DNA from: Paludibacter propionicigenes WB4
GTDB taxonomy: Bacteria > Bacteroidota > Bacteroidia > Bacteroidales > Paludibacteraceae
Direction of reading: 5' to 3'
NCBI RefSeq assembly: GCF_000183135.1
Contig: NC_014734.1
Location: 3,224,001-3,288,000, forward strand
Length of the DNA stretch: 64,000 nucleotides
The notes under the pieces are model-generated. The model saw only the letters and a program-made list of their open reading frames with translations, had not been told where the DNA came from and ran no database searches. The position numbers and the translations under genes are program-made. Below are positions 18,048-25,290 of this stretch, in pieces (within the stretch, counting starts at the first letter, position 1; each line of letters opens with the position of its first letter).

Positions 18048-19943
18048 TTTCTTCTTCCCAAACTCTTTATCTATCTTCAAAAATGGAATAATAGCCAGCG
18101 TCGGTATCGCACATATCATTACCCAAATAAAGAAATGATTATAGCCAAGCATATCTTGCAGCCAGCCGGCTATCATGCCCGGGAGCATCATGCCCATGGC
18201 CATAAACCCGGTGCAAATGGCGTAATGGGCTGTTTTATGTTCGCCGTCGGCAAAATAAATCATGTACAACATATAGGCCGTGAACCCAAATCCGTAACCA
18301 AATTGCTCCAGAGCAACCGATATGTTGATCAGGACTAGACTTTCCGGAGTAAACCACGATAGGTAAAGAAATGCCAAATGAGGTAGGGTGATGCTTAAAG
18401 CCATAGGCCATATCCAGTATTTCAATCCCTTGCGCGAAGCTGCAAATCCTCCTATGATTCCACCCAGCGTTAGTGCTATGACGCCAACTGTTCCGTATAC
18501 GAGACCAACCTGTCCGGTAGTAAGTCCTAGTCCACCTACTTCTCGTGCGTCGAGCAGGAAAGGCGATGCCATTTTTACGAGCATGGCCTCGCCAAGGCGG
18601 TAAAGAAGCATAAATACCAAAGCCAGACCAACGCCCGGTTTCTTGAAGAACGTAGCGAAAGTGCGACCGAATTCTCTGAAAACATCTTTCGGTGAATTAG
18701 CCACCAGCGAATGATCGGATGTAGGGCGGGGCAGAATAAACCGATGATAAATGAAAAGAAGAATAAATAATCCGGCGAGGATAAAGAAGGTGATGCTCCA
18801 TGCCAGTTTTATGTTTCCTGAAATTCCTTTAAAATTACCAGTTACCTCATCCTTTAGCTTATAGTCCAACCCTACAACCATATATGCAGGTTTGTTCCAG
18901 TTTGCTTCTGTAAAAACAATACGTTCGCCCGAAATTATTGATATGTTTTTATCTCCTTTGGCCAGACTGGAGTTTAGAACCACTGTTTTGCCTGATTCAG
19001 GTTTTTGAGTCAGTTGTACAGCTATCAGTCCCGCATTGCCAACTTTTCCGTCAGTTCCGGCTGCATCTATTCTTTTTTCTCCAAAATGTGTTTTGATAAA
19101 ATGTCCCAATGGTGTTGATACGTTTTGCGTCCACCACGATGGGTGATTGTTTTTTTGCTCTGCTGCAGTTTTTTCAGGGGCTATAAAGCCGTTTGCCCTG
19201 TTTTGTTCTAAAGCAAAATTCTTGATTTTTGATAGCGAATCTGCTGTAATGTTGTTGGTGTTAAGCGTCAAATTTGCAGGAAAAGCAACGAAGGTCATCT
19301 TGTCTGACTTCTGTATTGCGTGATGCTGAGGTGACAGAGTTATCTCATTTTGTTTGGTGTTTGAGGACTGAACTGTAAACTGCATGGGTTCCAATCCGGT
19401 GAATGTTTCTAGGCCTCCGGCCACAATAATCAATAACCCTTGTCCGGTAATCATAGCCAGTCGGTAGAACGTACTGCGAATGCCTACGAAAAAGGATTGT
19501 TCGGAACTGTCCAATGCCAGCATGTAGAAGCCATCGGCGGCAATGTCGTGAGTGGCGGAACTAAAGGCTATCAGCCACAATACCGCTAGCGTAGCCTGAA
19601 AGAAAAACGGCATGGGAATAAGAAAAGCCACTCCCGCCAATCCGGCTCCGATAAGCAATTGCATGCTGACTATCCACCAACGTTTGGTTTTGATAATGTC
19701 AACAAACGGACTCCAAAAGGGCTTGATAACCCAGGGTAGGTACAACCAACTGGTGTAAAGGGCTATGTCTGTATTTGAAATGCCCAGTCGTTTATACATG
19801 ATAACTGCCACAGTCATGGCTACAACATAGGGGATTCCCTCCGCAAAATAAAGCGTTGGTATCCATGACCAGGGGGAGCGACCCCTAGCCCCTGAAGGGG
19901 AATTGGAATTACCTTTGTTTTCTATACTATCTTGTTGATTCAT
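18033..19943 (-). CDS. AmpG/PAT-like MFS transporter with large periplasmic insert
   Basis: 636 residues, longer than a usual 400-500-residue AmpG-type permease. Membrane helices 1-5 span about 30-182 (FAEGIPYVVAMTVAVIMYKR is typical of AmpG/PAT transporters). A soluble insert of about 190 residues (183-375) follows, then helices 6-12. AmpG proteins import muropeptides or anhydro-muramyl sugars. The neighbours SpoIID/LytB, sugar kinase and murQ support a role in bringing cell-wall sugars into the cytosol; T. forsythia has a comparable transporter in its murTKQ cluster. Residues about 12-24 (SNSPSGARGRSP) and the C-terminal TPNP-stop are encoded by REP-like repeats, so both ends have been reshaped. 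The start region is duplicated 503 bp upstream. Confidence 0.85.
   Translation of the reverse strand: MNQQDSIENKGNSNSPSGARGRSPWSWIPTLYFAEGIPYVVAMTVAVIMYKRLGISNTDIALYTSWLYLPWVIKPFWSPFVDIIKTKRWWIVSMQLLIGAGLAGVAFLIPMPFFFQATLAVLWLIAFSSATHDIAADGFYMLALDSSEQSFFVGIRSTFYRLAMITGQGLLIIVAGGLETFTGLEPMQFTVQSSNTKQNEITLSPQHHAIQKSDKMTFVAFPANLTLNTNNITADSLSKIKNFALEQNRANGFIAPEKTAAEQKNNHPSWWTQNVSTPLGHFIKTHFGEKRIDAAGTDGKVGNAGLIAVQLTQKPESGKTVVLNSSLAKGDKNISIISGERIVFTEANWNKPAYMVVGLDYKLKDEVTGNFKGISGNIKLAWSITFFILAGLFILLFIYHRFILPRPTSDHSLVANSPKDVFREFGRTFATFFKKPGVGLALVFMLLYRLGEAMLVKMASPFLLDAREVGGLGLTTGQVGLVYGTVGVIALTLGGIIGGFAASRKGLKYWIWPMALSITLPHLAFLYLSWFTPESLVLINISVALEQFGYGFGFTAYMLYMIYFADGEHKTAHYAICTGFMAMGMMLPGMIAGWLQDMLGYNHFFIWVMICAIPTLAIIPFLKIDKEFGKKKTPNP
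19881..19905. repeat. REP-like palindromic repeat, copy 4, inside MFS coding sequence
   Basis: Core CCCCTGAAGGGG (19889-19900) with the CCCCTAG arm, minus orientation. It is read in frame as part of SPSGARGRSP at the MFS N-terminus. Confidence 0.8.
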
Positions 19944-19946
19944 AAT
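19915..19946. repeat. 32-bp direct repeat, downstream copy (MFS start)
   Basis: Covers the MFS ATG and the bases coding MNQQDSIENK. It is identical at 30 of 32 positions to 20418-20449. The two copies enclose the DUF559 gene. Confidence 0.85.
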
Positions 19947-19963
19947 GAGTGGTTCTAATATTT

Positions 19964-20353
19964 TTATTCCCCATTAAAAGGTAGGGATATTCTTTTTTTT
20001 ACTTCGTGTTCGATTTCTTTCAAAGTTTTTTCAATTTCAAACAACACTTGTTCATTTGTGAATCGAATTACTTTTAAACCTAATTCGGTAAGTTCATTGT
20101 CTCTGTTCTTGTCGTATAAATATTGTTCAGAAATGGTGTGATATCCACCATCTACTTCAACAATCAGTTTTGCTTTATGACAATAAAAATCTGCAATAAA
20201 ATAAAGAATTGGATGCTGTCTTTTGAAACGAACACCTTCAATGGAACTCAAATGATTCCATAGGAATGTTTCTGCTTCTGTTTGATGATTGCGTAGCTGC
20301 TTTGCTAATTCAAAATGAATAGGCAAAGCACCATAAAACATGTTATGATCCAT
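19964..20353 (-). CDS. DUF559 domain protein, PD-(D/E)XK nuclease-like
   Basis: 129 residues. The DUF559 pattern is clear: LAKQLRNHQTEAETFLWNHL, RFKRQHPI, FIADFYCHKAKLIVEVDGG (the D...E-x-D core of a Vsr-like PD-(D/E)XK fold), then DKNRDNELTELGLKVIRF. Most relatives are uncharacterised; a DNA endonuclease activity is expected from the fold. It stands alone, 20 bp ahead of the MFS start, between REP-like copies 4 and 5 and inside the 503-bp duplication. This suggests it came in as a small mobile or repeat-associated unit rather than as part of the sugar-salvage operon. Confidence 0.85.
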   Translation of the reverse strand: MDHNMFYGALPIHFELAKQLRNHQTEAETFLWNHLSSIEGVRFKRQHPILYFIADFYCHKAKLIVEVDGGYHTISEQYLYDKNRDNELTELGLKVIRFTNEQVLFEIEKTLKEIEHEVKKRISLPFNGE

Positions 20354-20370
20354 AATTTCTAAAGGAGAAT

Positions 20371-20400
20371 TTAACCCTTATCCCTGAAGGGGAACTGAGT
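20371..20400. repeat. REP-like palindromic repeat, copy 5 (minus orientation)
   Basis: CCCTTATCCCTGAAGGGG with the AACTGAGTTAG flank. Reversed it reads CTAACTCAGTTCCCC, matching copy 10. It lies just ahead of the DUF559 gene and forms an inverted doublet with copy 6 (20475-20497). Confidence 0.8.
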
Positions 20401-20446
20401 TAGTTTCGTCTTGTGTATTGTTTTCTATATTTTCTTGTTGATTCAT
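20378..20446 (-). pseudogene. 22-codon remnant: duplicated MFS gene start
   Basis: An ATG (20446) begins MNQQENIENN and the frame ends in NSVPLQG and a TAA. The MFS protein begins MNQQDSIENK, so this is a duplicated 5' end. The frame runs into REP-like copy 5 and stops there. It may be the original MFS start, cut off when the DUF559 unit entered, or a by-product of that event. It could still serve as a short leader peptide. No independent function is claimed. Confidence 0.6.
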
Positions 20447-20449
20447 AAT
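20418..20449. repeat. 32-bp direct repeat, upstream copy
   Basis: 30 of 32 positions match 19915-19946, offset 503 bp. It contains the ATG of the 22-codon remnant. Confidence 0.85.
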
Positions 20450-20474
20450 AAATAATCGATAGTAACATTTTTCT

Positions 20475-20497
20475 CTCCCCCTTTAGGGGTTAGGGGT
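20475..20497. repeat. REP-like palindromic repeat, copy 6 (plus orientation)
   Basis: Core CCCCTTTAGGGG (20478-20489) followed by TTAGGGGT. It lies 2 bp after the SpoIID stop and forms an inverted pair with copy 5 across 127 bp. Confidence 0.8.
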
Positions 20498-20499
20498 CA

Positions 20500-21897
20500 T
20501 TAAGAGTATATCCTCTTCAACTCCGCTCCTCTGAAATAATGCAACAAAATATCATCGTACTGAAAGCCGTTTTCGCCCATTACGGCGGCACCTATCTGGC
20601 AGAGACCCACACCGTGTCCCCAGCCGGCACCGGTGAGGGTGAAGCGTTGCGGTATATCGCCGACCACATCCGATGTGTCCACCACAAAAGCCGAACTGTA
20701 AAGATGCGAATTGGAGAGCCATTTGCGGATTTCCAGCTCCTTGCCAACAACGATGGTTTCCTTTGTTCCTACTATTTGTAGCTCGATAATGCGTCCCGAC
20801 TCACCCCGCTTCACCGGAATTAAATCGACTATTTGCCCAAAGTCAATACCCGAACGACGGAAAAGCATTTCCGAAAGTTCGGCTTGCGAGTATTCTACTT
20901 TCCAGCGATAGAAGTCGGTAGTTTCCTGATCATAATTGTTGAGAACCTGTGCCAGTATTTTCTTGTCGGACGTGTTGCAGTAAGCTGCCGGCGAGTTACG
21001 AATCCAGTGTTCGGCATTCAGGTTGTCGGTCAGATCCAGATTGAAGCCTGTCGGCGCATCGCCGTTGTCAACCACAGGTGTCAGATACGGATGACGCACC
21101 GGTGCCCAGCAGTTTTCAAAAGCTTCGGAAATACCACCACAGGATTTGGAAAAACGCGCATCGCAAATTTGACCTTCGTACATCAATACCTCGCCCCGGG
21201 TGGCTTCGATAGCCTTTTCGACGGCAGCAGTAGAGGCGCGCGTAATGCCCTGATAGCGCTGACAATGATCGTCGGCGCATACATCGAAACGGGTGTGTGC
21301 GTCGCGTTCGTACCATTTGATATATTTGTTTTTTGGTAGAGACGCACGGCCGTGCGTCTTTACATCGACAGCATCGTTTTTTGTGTTATGTGGTTCGTGA
21401 CCTATATCTATTAGGGGTTGAGACGCACGGCCGTGCGTCTTTACCTCATGCGTCTCAACTATGGGATTCAACAACCAGCTGCGCGAAATCACCGCATGCG
21501 CTTTCAAAAGTTCGTCGGAGGCGGTGGCGCTCATTTCGCTGGAGATTACGCTGGTGAGGTAATTTTCAACCCCGATATGATTAATTGCTGTCAATTTTTC
21601 ATTGTCGACAATCAACTTTAACGCGCCTTTGAATCGTTGATTTTCCTTTCGCTCCCAATGAAAATTGATGCCGATAACCACATTAATCAAATCAAATGAG
21701 CAGTTTTCATTGGCTGGCTCCAGTATAATTTCGTTAACCAATTCGCCACTGAAAGCAATTTTAGCTTTCTTGTAGCTGGCTTTTTGTTTCCCCGTGTAGG
21801 TTTTTCCGCCGGGAGTAATAAACTCTCCGTTCAGCACAAATTCTATAGTCGCGCTGGTAAGAATGCCAACGTGTATGGTGGGTTCGGTGTTGCTCAT
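20500..21897 (-). CDS. SpoIID/LytB domain protein with in-frame palindrome insertion
   Basis: 465 residues. The SpoIID/LytB core is visible as ENYLTSVISSEMSATAS, LLKAHAVISRSW, ARFSKSCGG, and the C-terminal GAGWGHGVGLCQIGAAVMG. SpoIID is a lytic transglycosylase that cuts glycan strands lacking stem peptides; LytB-type relatives modify peptidoglycan. No signal peptide is evident, as is often true of this Bacteroidetes family. Residues about 146-188 hold a foreign-looking stretch with THGRAS twice, encoded by two copies of a 20-bp palindrome (21340-21359, 21421-21440); the frame remains open through it. It starts 2 bp after the XRE gene and sits with other wall-sugar salvage genes. Confidence 0.85.
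   Translation of the reverse strand: MSNTEPTIHVGILTSATIEFVLNGEFITPGGKTYTGKQKASYKKAKIAFSGELVNEIILEPANENCSFDLINVVIGINFHWERKENQRFKGALKLIVDNEKLTAINHIGVENYLTSVISSEMSATASDELLKAHAVISRSWLLNPIVETHEVKTHGRASQPLIDIGHEPHNTKNDAVDVKTHGRASLPKNKYIKWYERDAHTRFDVCADDHCQRYQGITRASTAAVEKAIEATRGEVLMYEGQICDARFSKSCGGISEAFENCWAPVRHPYLTPVVDNGDAPTGFNLDLTDNLNAEHWIRNSPAAYCNTSDKKILAQVLNNYDQETTDFYRWKVEYSQAELSEMLFRRSGIDFGQIVDLIPVKRGESGRIIELQIVGTKETIVVGKELEIRKWLSNSHLYSSAFVVDTSDVVGDIPQRFTLTGAGWGHGVGLCQIGAAVMGENGFQYDDILLHYFRGAELKRIYS
21336..21363. repeat. palindrome AGACGCACGGCCGTGCGTCT, copy A, inside coding sequence
   Basis: The perfect 20-bp palindrome (21340-21359) lies in a 28-bp unit flanked by GTAG and TTAC. It is read in frame as KTHGRAS in the SpoIID protein. 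As far as I recall, similar units are scattered through many Bacteroidetes genomes. Confidence 0.9.
21417..21459. repeat. palindrome copy B plus an outer half-copy
   Basis: The same perfect 20-bp palindrome (21421-21440) begins with GTTGAGACGCA and is followed by a half-unit TGCGTCTCAAC at 21449-21459, giving an outer 11-bp inverted repeat. It is read in frame (VETHE..KTHGRASQP). The two full palindromes are 81 bp apart, a multiple of three. Confidence 0.9.
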
Positions 21898-21899
21898 AG

Positions 21900-22280
21900 T
21901 TATTTCCCCACAATGTTTTTATAAACGCCAATTTCTATTTGTTGGTGTTCAATTTCTTTTTTTAATCCTTCAATTTGTTCTTGTAGAACTTTGATTTGAT
22001 CCTGGAGTTCCTGTTCTTTAGGGGTAACATAGTCTACCGGTAATGAAGCTCCCAGTTCAGCTACAAAATTGTGATTCAGGGCCAGACTGACTTTCCACAG
22101 AACATGCATTTGCAGGGATGGGCTTTCTGCATATTGATACACACTGGTATTCGCTTTGTTTAGTTGACGTGCAAGTTCAGCGCGGTTAATCTTGTTGTTT
22201 TGAATAAAATCAGCAAGAAGTTTCCCATTGTGGGGCATTGTTTTAGCACTTACGTAGTTATTATCTCTGGAGTTGCTCAT
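21900..22280 (-). CDS. XRE-like helix-turn-helix protein with C-terminal coiled coil
   Basis: 126 residues from the ATG at 22280; an upstream frame to 22331 lacks a good start. An HTH region (about 18-75: GKLLADFIQNNKINRAELAR, then VYQYAESPSLQMHVLWKVS) resembles XRE/Cro DNA-binding domains. The C-terminal third (about 90-124) is a Gln/Glu/Lys coiled coil that likely dimerises. It is 2 bp ahead of the SpoIID gene, so probably one transcript. Directly upstream lies a 21-bp-period tandem array, a possible multi-site operator for this protein. Regulation of the salvage genes is a reasonable guess, not shown. Confidence 0.8.
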   Translation of the reverse strand: MSNSRDNNYVSAKTMPHNGKLLADFIQNNKINRAELARQLNKANTSVYQYAESPSLQMHVLWKVSLALNHNFVAELGASLPVDYVTPKEQELQDQIKVLQEQIEGLKKEIEHQQIEIGVYKNIVGK

Positions 22281-22347
22281 ATTTACCTGATTTAAGGCGG
22301 TGAAGATAATGATATTTTTTAAATAAAGCAATTCAAAAAAGTGTTTT

Positions 22348-22575
22348 TTTACTTCAACAAAGTGATTAATTATTTCTTTATAGTGATAATTTATTACTTC
22401 GTTGAAGTATTTACTTACTATATAGAGTTTATTTACTGCTTTGTAGAATTAATTAATGTCTTTAAAGTGGTAATTAATCACTAATTTGAATTGAATTATA
22501 TCTTTATAGTAGTAACTAATTACTATAAAGAAGTAAATAGTTATTTTGTTGAGGTAAATTACTACTATGTAACGA
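22348..22575. repeat. degenerate 21-bp-period AT-rich tandem array (about 10 units)
   Basis: Units begin near 22348, 22371, 22392, 22414, 22436, 22457, 22478, 22499, 22520 and 22541; the last six are exactly 21 bp apart. An approximate unit is TTACTTTATAGAAGTAATTA, with an imperfect ACTT/AAGT dyad. The array fills most of the 319-bp gap between the HIT-like gene (ends 22600) and the XRE gene (starts 22280). No open frame runs through it, and I see no other element in the gap. Confidence 0.75.
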
Positions 22576-22599
22576 TGAAAATAATCTTATTGTAAGGCA

Positions 22600-23499
22600 T
22601 TATTCGAAACTGACCTGTTCCAATATACTTTCTACATCCTCTTTTGCTATCCGTTCAAAATGGCTTTCTACAGGCGTAATAAAAATGCCGCACATCTCCA
22701 CGGTGGCGGGGCTGACGAGTAACTGCTGGTCACCTTCGGCAGTGTATTGCCAGGGGCGGAAAGCTTTGCGGGGAAGCACGAAAGTATACCATTTGTCTGT
22801 CTCGAAGGTACAAACGATATTCATCATGGGTTCCTCATTTTCATCAGTTGAGTAATGAGCATATAACTTTTCGAATGAATCTTCGGCACTTTCAATATCG
22901 GTGGACTCAATGCAATAAACGGTGCGCAGGTAGTCGTTGAAGCTGAAAAGCTGAAAAGTTTCCGACTCGACCAACAGTTGGGTGTGCGTATCTTTCAGCC
23001 GCTTATAGTCGTTTACCAACGGCAGAAAATCTTTCGTTCCGGCCTGAAAATGCATGTGATCGGGGGCGGAAGCGCCGCATTGCGGACCGTTGTAAAAAAC
23101 AAGATAGTCGTCCAATGCCTGCGCCAGCCGAAGCATATCGGTAAAGTAGGGCTTTATTCGTTGCGGCACATGCTCTCTGCGCGGTACGGTGAAATGCTCG
23201 GGGAAAATAGGGAAGGGGTTGACCAGAATTTCGTAATCACCAAACTCAACCGACTTTTGTTCTGCCGGACGATTGGCAGCACACAAAAAGCACTTCCGTT
23301 CGGCAATGGTCTTGGCATCCACCTTAGCGCCGGACGACACAATACGTGCCGGATTAAACTGTACCTTTACCTCAAAATCATCAAACGAGAATGATTTGGT
23401 GCGCACGGTTTTTAGCCCTTCGAAATTGGTACGAGCAAGTTCCCAGTTGGAAACCTGCTCAGTGAAAAGTGATTTTATTTGGTTGTTGATATTTTTCAT
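22600..23499 (-). CDS. DUF4922 / HIT-superfamily nucleotidyltransferase- or phosphorylase-like protein
   Basis: 299 residues. A CFLC pair (Cys70, Cys73), the segment NPFPIFPEHFTVPRREH (about 94-110), and DHMHFQAG (His148, His150, Gln152) give a GalT/HIT-like pattern. Replacement of the third histidine by Gln is reminiscent of GDP-hexose phosphorylases of the VTC2/GDPGP type rather than hydrolases; this comparison is from memory. The substrate is unknown, but the neighbours suggest a nucleotide-linked sugar or a wall-derived sugar phosphate. It follows the glycosyltransferase gene by about 50 bp on the same strand. Confidence 0.75.
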   Translation of the reverse strand: MKNINNQIKSLFTEQVSNWELARTNFEGLKTVRTKSFSFDDFEVKVQFNPARIVSSGAKVDAKTIAERKCFLCAANRPAEQKSVEFGDYEILVNPFPIFPEHFTVPRREHVPQRIKPYFTDMLRLAQALDDYLVFYNGPQCGASAPDHMHFQAGTKDFLPLVNDYKRLKDTHTQLLVESETFQLFSFNDYLRTVYCIESTDIESAEDSFEKLYAHYSTDENEEPMMNIVCTFETDKWYTFVLPRKAFRPWQYTAEGDQQLLVSPATVEMCGIFITPVESHFERIAKEDVESILEQVSFE

Positions 23500-23550
23500 T
23501 TACTAGTTCTTTTGACAAATTGCTTGCCTCTTACTTCTTGCTCCTTACTT

Positions 23551-25050
23551 CTACGACTTCCTCGCCTTCAATTCCACCGTCCGTATTTTGTCCTTGTATA
23601 AGTTGTGTCCGTTCATTTTTACTACATCCAGCGAAGCGTCGGAGTTTTCGTCCCAGCGTCGGCAGAGGTAAAGCGAATCATAAATTCGTCCAATCTGGTA
23701 CTCGCGACTGATGCGCAGCCCAAGCGCATAATCTTCGCCGTAGCTGGTGTTAGGCACTTTTATGTCGCGCAACACGGGTGTATAAAAAGCGCGTGGTGCG
23801 CCTAGTCCATTAATGCGTAAAGCATTGTTTCGTCCGTTTTCGGGTGTCCATTCTTTGTGATCAATCAGTCCGGGTGCGATAGTTTCCATAGCAAAGTTGG
23901 TCATTGTGTACGACCCTATCACCATGGCGCAGTTTTGTTCGTAAAAAGCATCGACTACGGTTTGCAGGGTATTTTCAGTCTGATAAACATCGTCGCTGTC
24001 CAGCTGCACGGCAAATTTTCCACAGTAAGCGGAATGCACTCCCTCGTTCCAGCAACCGCCAATGCCCAGGTCGTTGCGGTTCGGAGTCAGATGAATAACG
24101 CGACTGTCCGTTTTAGCATATTTCTCAATCAATTCTGATGTTCCATCCGTCGAAAAATTATCAATAATAATCAGGTTGAAGTCGAAGGTCGTTTTCTGCA
24201 TCAATACCGATTTGATGGCATCTTCCACGGTTTTTACCCGATTGCGGATAGGAATAATTATCGAAGCTTCTACCGGAAAATTACTTTCGTCGAAAGAGAT
24301 TGTTTTGAATTGCGGAGCCAGATAAGCGCCAATCTTTCTTAGATGGTCGGTGCAGGCGACTTCCATTTCCAGTTGTACGGCGCGGTTCTTCGGATCTACG
24401 TAATCAAACTGTTTTTCGCCACTCTTGCGTGTGTCGTTCTCCACTTCCGAGTACAGATATTCGTTGATATGAACCAATTCGGCTTGTTGCGATACTTTCA
24501 GGCGAAGGTTGTATAACCCTGCAAATTGATAGTTAACGGAGGTTTCAGCCGCGGCCTTTTCCAAATACTCGGAATCGTAAAACAGCACCGAACCGAAATT
24601 AAAATCGTCGCGCAAGCTGCCTTCCTGATAGTCGATGACCGGAAGGTTGGAGCGAACGCCGTCTTTTATCTCGTAATAATCCGAATAAACCAATCCTGCC
24701 TGTGTGTCGGAAGCTATGTGGTAAAATCGTTCAACGGCAAACTGACCCAGTTCAAGGGTAGTGTCTTTGGTGTAAATGAGCGAATAAGCAGTGTCGGCCT
24801 TAGCTGCAATTTTCCGTATAGTTTCCGAGCTTTGCAATGAGTCGATTTCTATCGTATGGCAATCTTTGAGTTGTATGTTGTTTCCACTTTTCACCAGCAG
24901 ATAAATCGTTTGAATGAGTGAGGATTGTTTAAGCTGTTCTACGGTTTTGAGCGTTTCCGCAGTATTATTGCAGGCAAGGAAGCAATTGACTACCCCCAAC
25001 CCCCTGAAGGGGGCTTTTGCGTTAGTGGAATTTGTCGGTTGATTGTTCAT
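23551..25050 (-). CDS. family 2 glycosyltransferase, two-part protein
   Basis: 499 residues. The C-terminal half carries a GT-A fold of family GT2: ASIIIPIRNRVKTVEDAI (about 263-280), IIDNFSTDGTSELI and the metal-binding LDSDD (about 351-353), followed by an acceptor region. The N-terminal 240 residues look like a second, degenerate GT-A domain. No membrane span is seen, so it is cytosolic or peripheral. Residues about 8-20 (STNAKAPFRGLG) are encoded by REP-like copy 7. It heads the minus-strand set of GT2, DUF4922, XRE and SpoIID genes. The acceptor is unknown. Confidence 0.85.
   Translation of the reverse strand: MNNQPTNSTNAKAPFRGLGVVNCFLACNNTAETLKTVEQLKQSSLIQTIYLLVKSGNNIQLKDCHTIEIDSLQSSETIRKIAAKADTAYSLIYTKDTTLELGQFAVERFYHIASDTQAGLVYSDYYEIKDGVRSNLPVIDYQEGSLRDDFNFGSVLFYDSEYLEKAAAETSVNYQFAGLYNLRLKVSQQAELVHINEYLYSEVENDTRKSGEKQFDYVDPKNRAVQLEMEVACTDHLRKIGAYLAPQFKTISFDESNFPVEASIIIPIRNRVKTVEDAIKSVLMQKTTFDFNLIIIDNFSTDGTSELIEKYAKTDSRVIHLTPNRNDLGIGGCWNEGVHSAYCGKFAVQLDSDDVYQTENTLQTVVDAFYEQNCAMVIGSYTMTNFAMETIAPGLIDHKEWTPENGRNNALRINGLGAPRAFYTPVLRDIKVPNTSYGEDYALGLRISREYQIGRIYDSLYLCRRWDENSDASLDVVKMNGHNLYKDKIRTVELKARKS
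24992..25027. repeat. REP-like palindromic repeat, copy 7, inside glycosyltransferase 5' end
   Basis: Core CCCCCTGAAGGGGG (25000-25013) with flanks CCCCCAA and the GTTAG end of the longer unit. It is translated as part of NAKAPFRGLG. Confidence 0.8.
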
Positions 25051-25085
25051 TTATGGAGATTTTATTATTATGCTATTTGGGTTGT

Positions 25086-25157
25086 CAAAAATACGACTAA
25101 ATTTTCATTTTTCTCTACATTAAATTACAACTAACTTAAAATTATATTATATCTTTG
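25086..25157. promoter_or_regulatory. divergent promoter region, GT2 gene and thioredoxin-like gene
   Basis: Minus strand: TATTTTTG at 25086-25093 as a -7 box for the glycosyltransferase gene. Plus strand: TATCTTTG at 25150-25157 as a -7 box for the thioredoxin-like gene, leaving a leader of about 125 nt. Neither has a clear -33. The rest of the 240-bp gap is AT-rich without further features. Confidence 0.45.
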
Positions 25158-25290
25158 CCTAAATTTAAAGTCCGATAACAAAGAACTTTGTAAGACTTTA
25201 AATAGCGTTGAGCAGTTTTCTTATTGTTTGGATTTACTTTATTAAGCATGGATAATCATTTTTATTTTAATCAATTTAAAAATTCGTGTT

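Noticed and set aside
20833-21339. 168-codon plus-strand frame antisense to the SpoIID gene
   Set aside because: No motif, and the opposite strand has conserved SpoIID blocks.
21336-21459. SpoIID gene as a pseudogene broken by repeats
   Set aside because: The frame is intact across both palindromes and all downstream conserved blocks follow in frame.
22348-22575. Could the 21-bp array be a replication origin with iterons?
   Set aside because: Units are highly degenerate, and there are no DnaA boxes, rep or dnaA gene nearby; left as a tandem array with unknown role.
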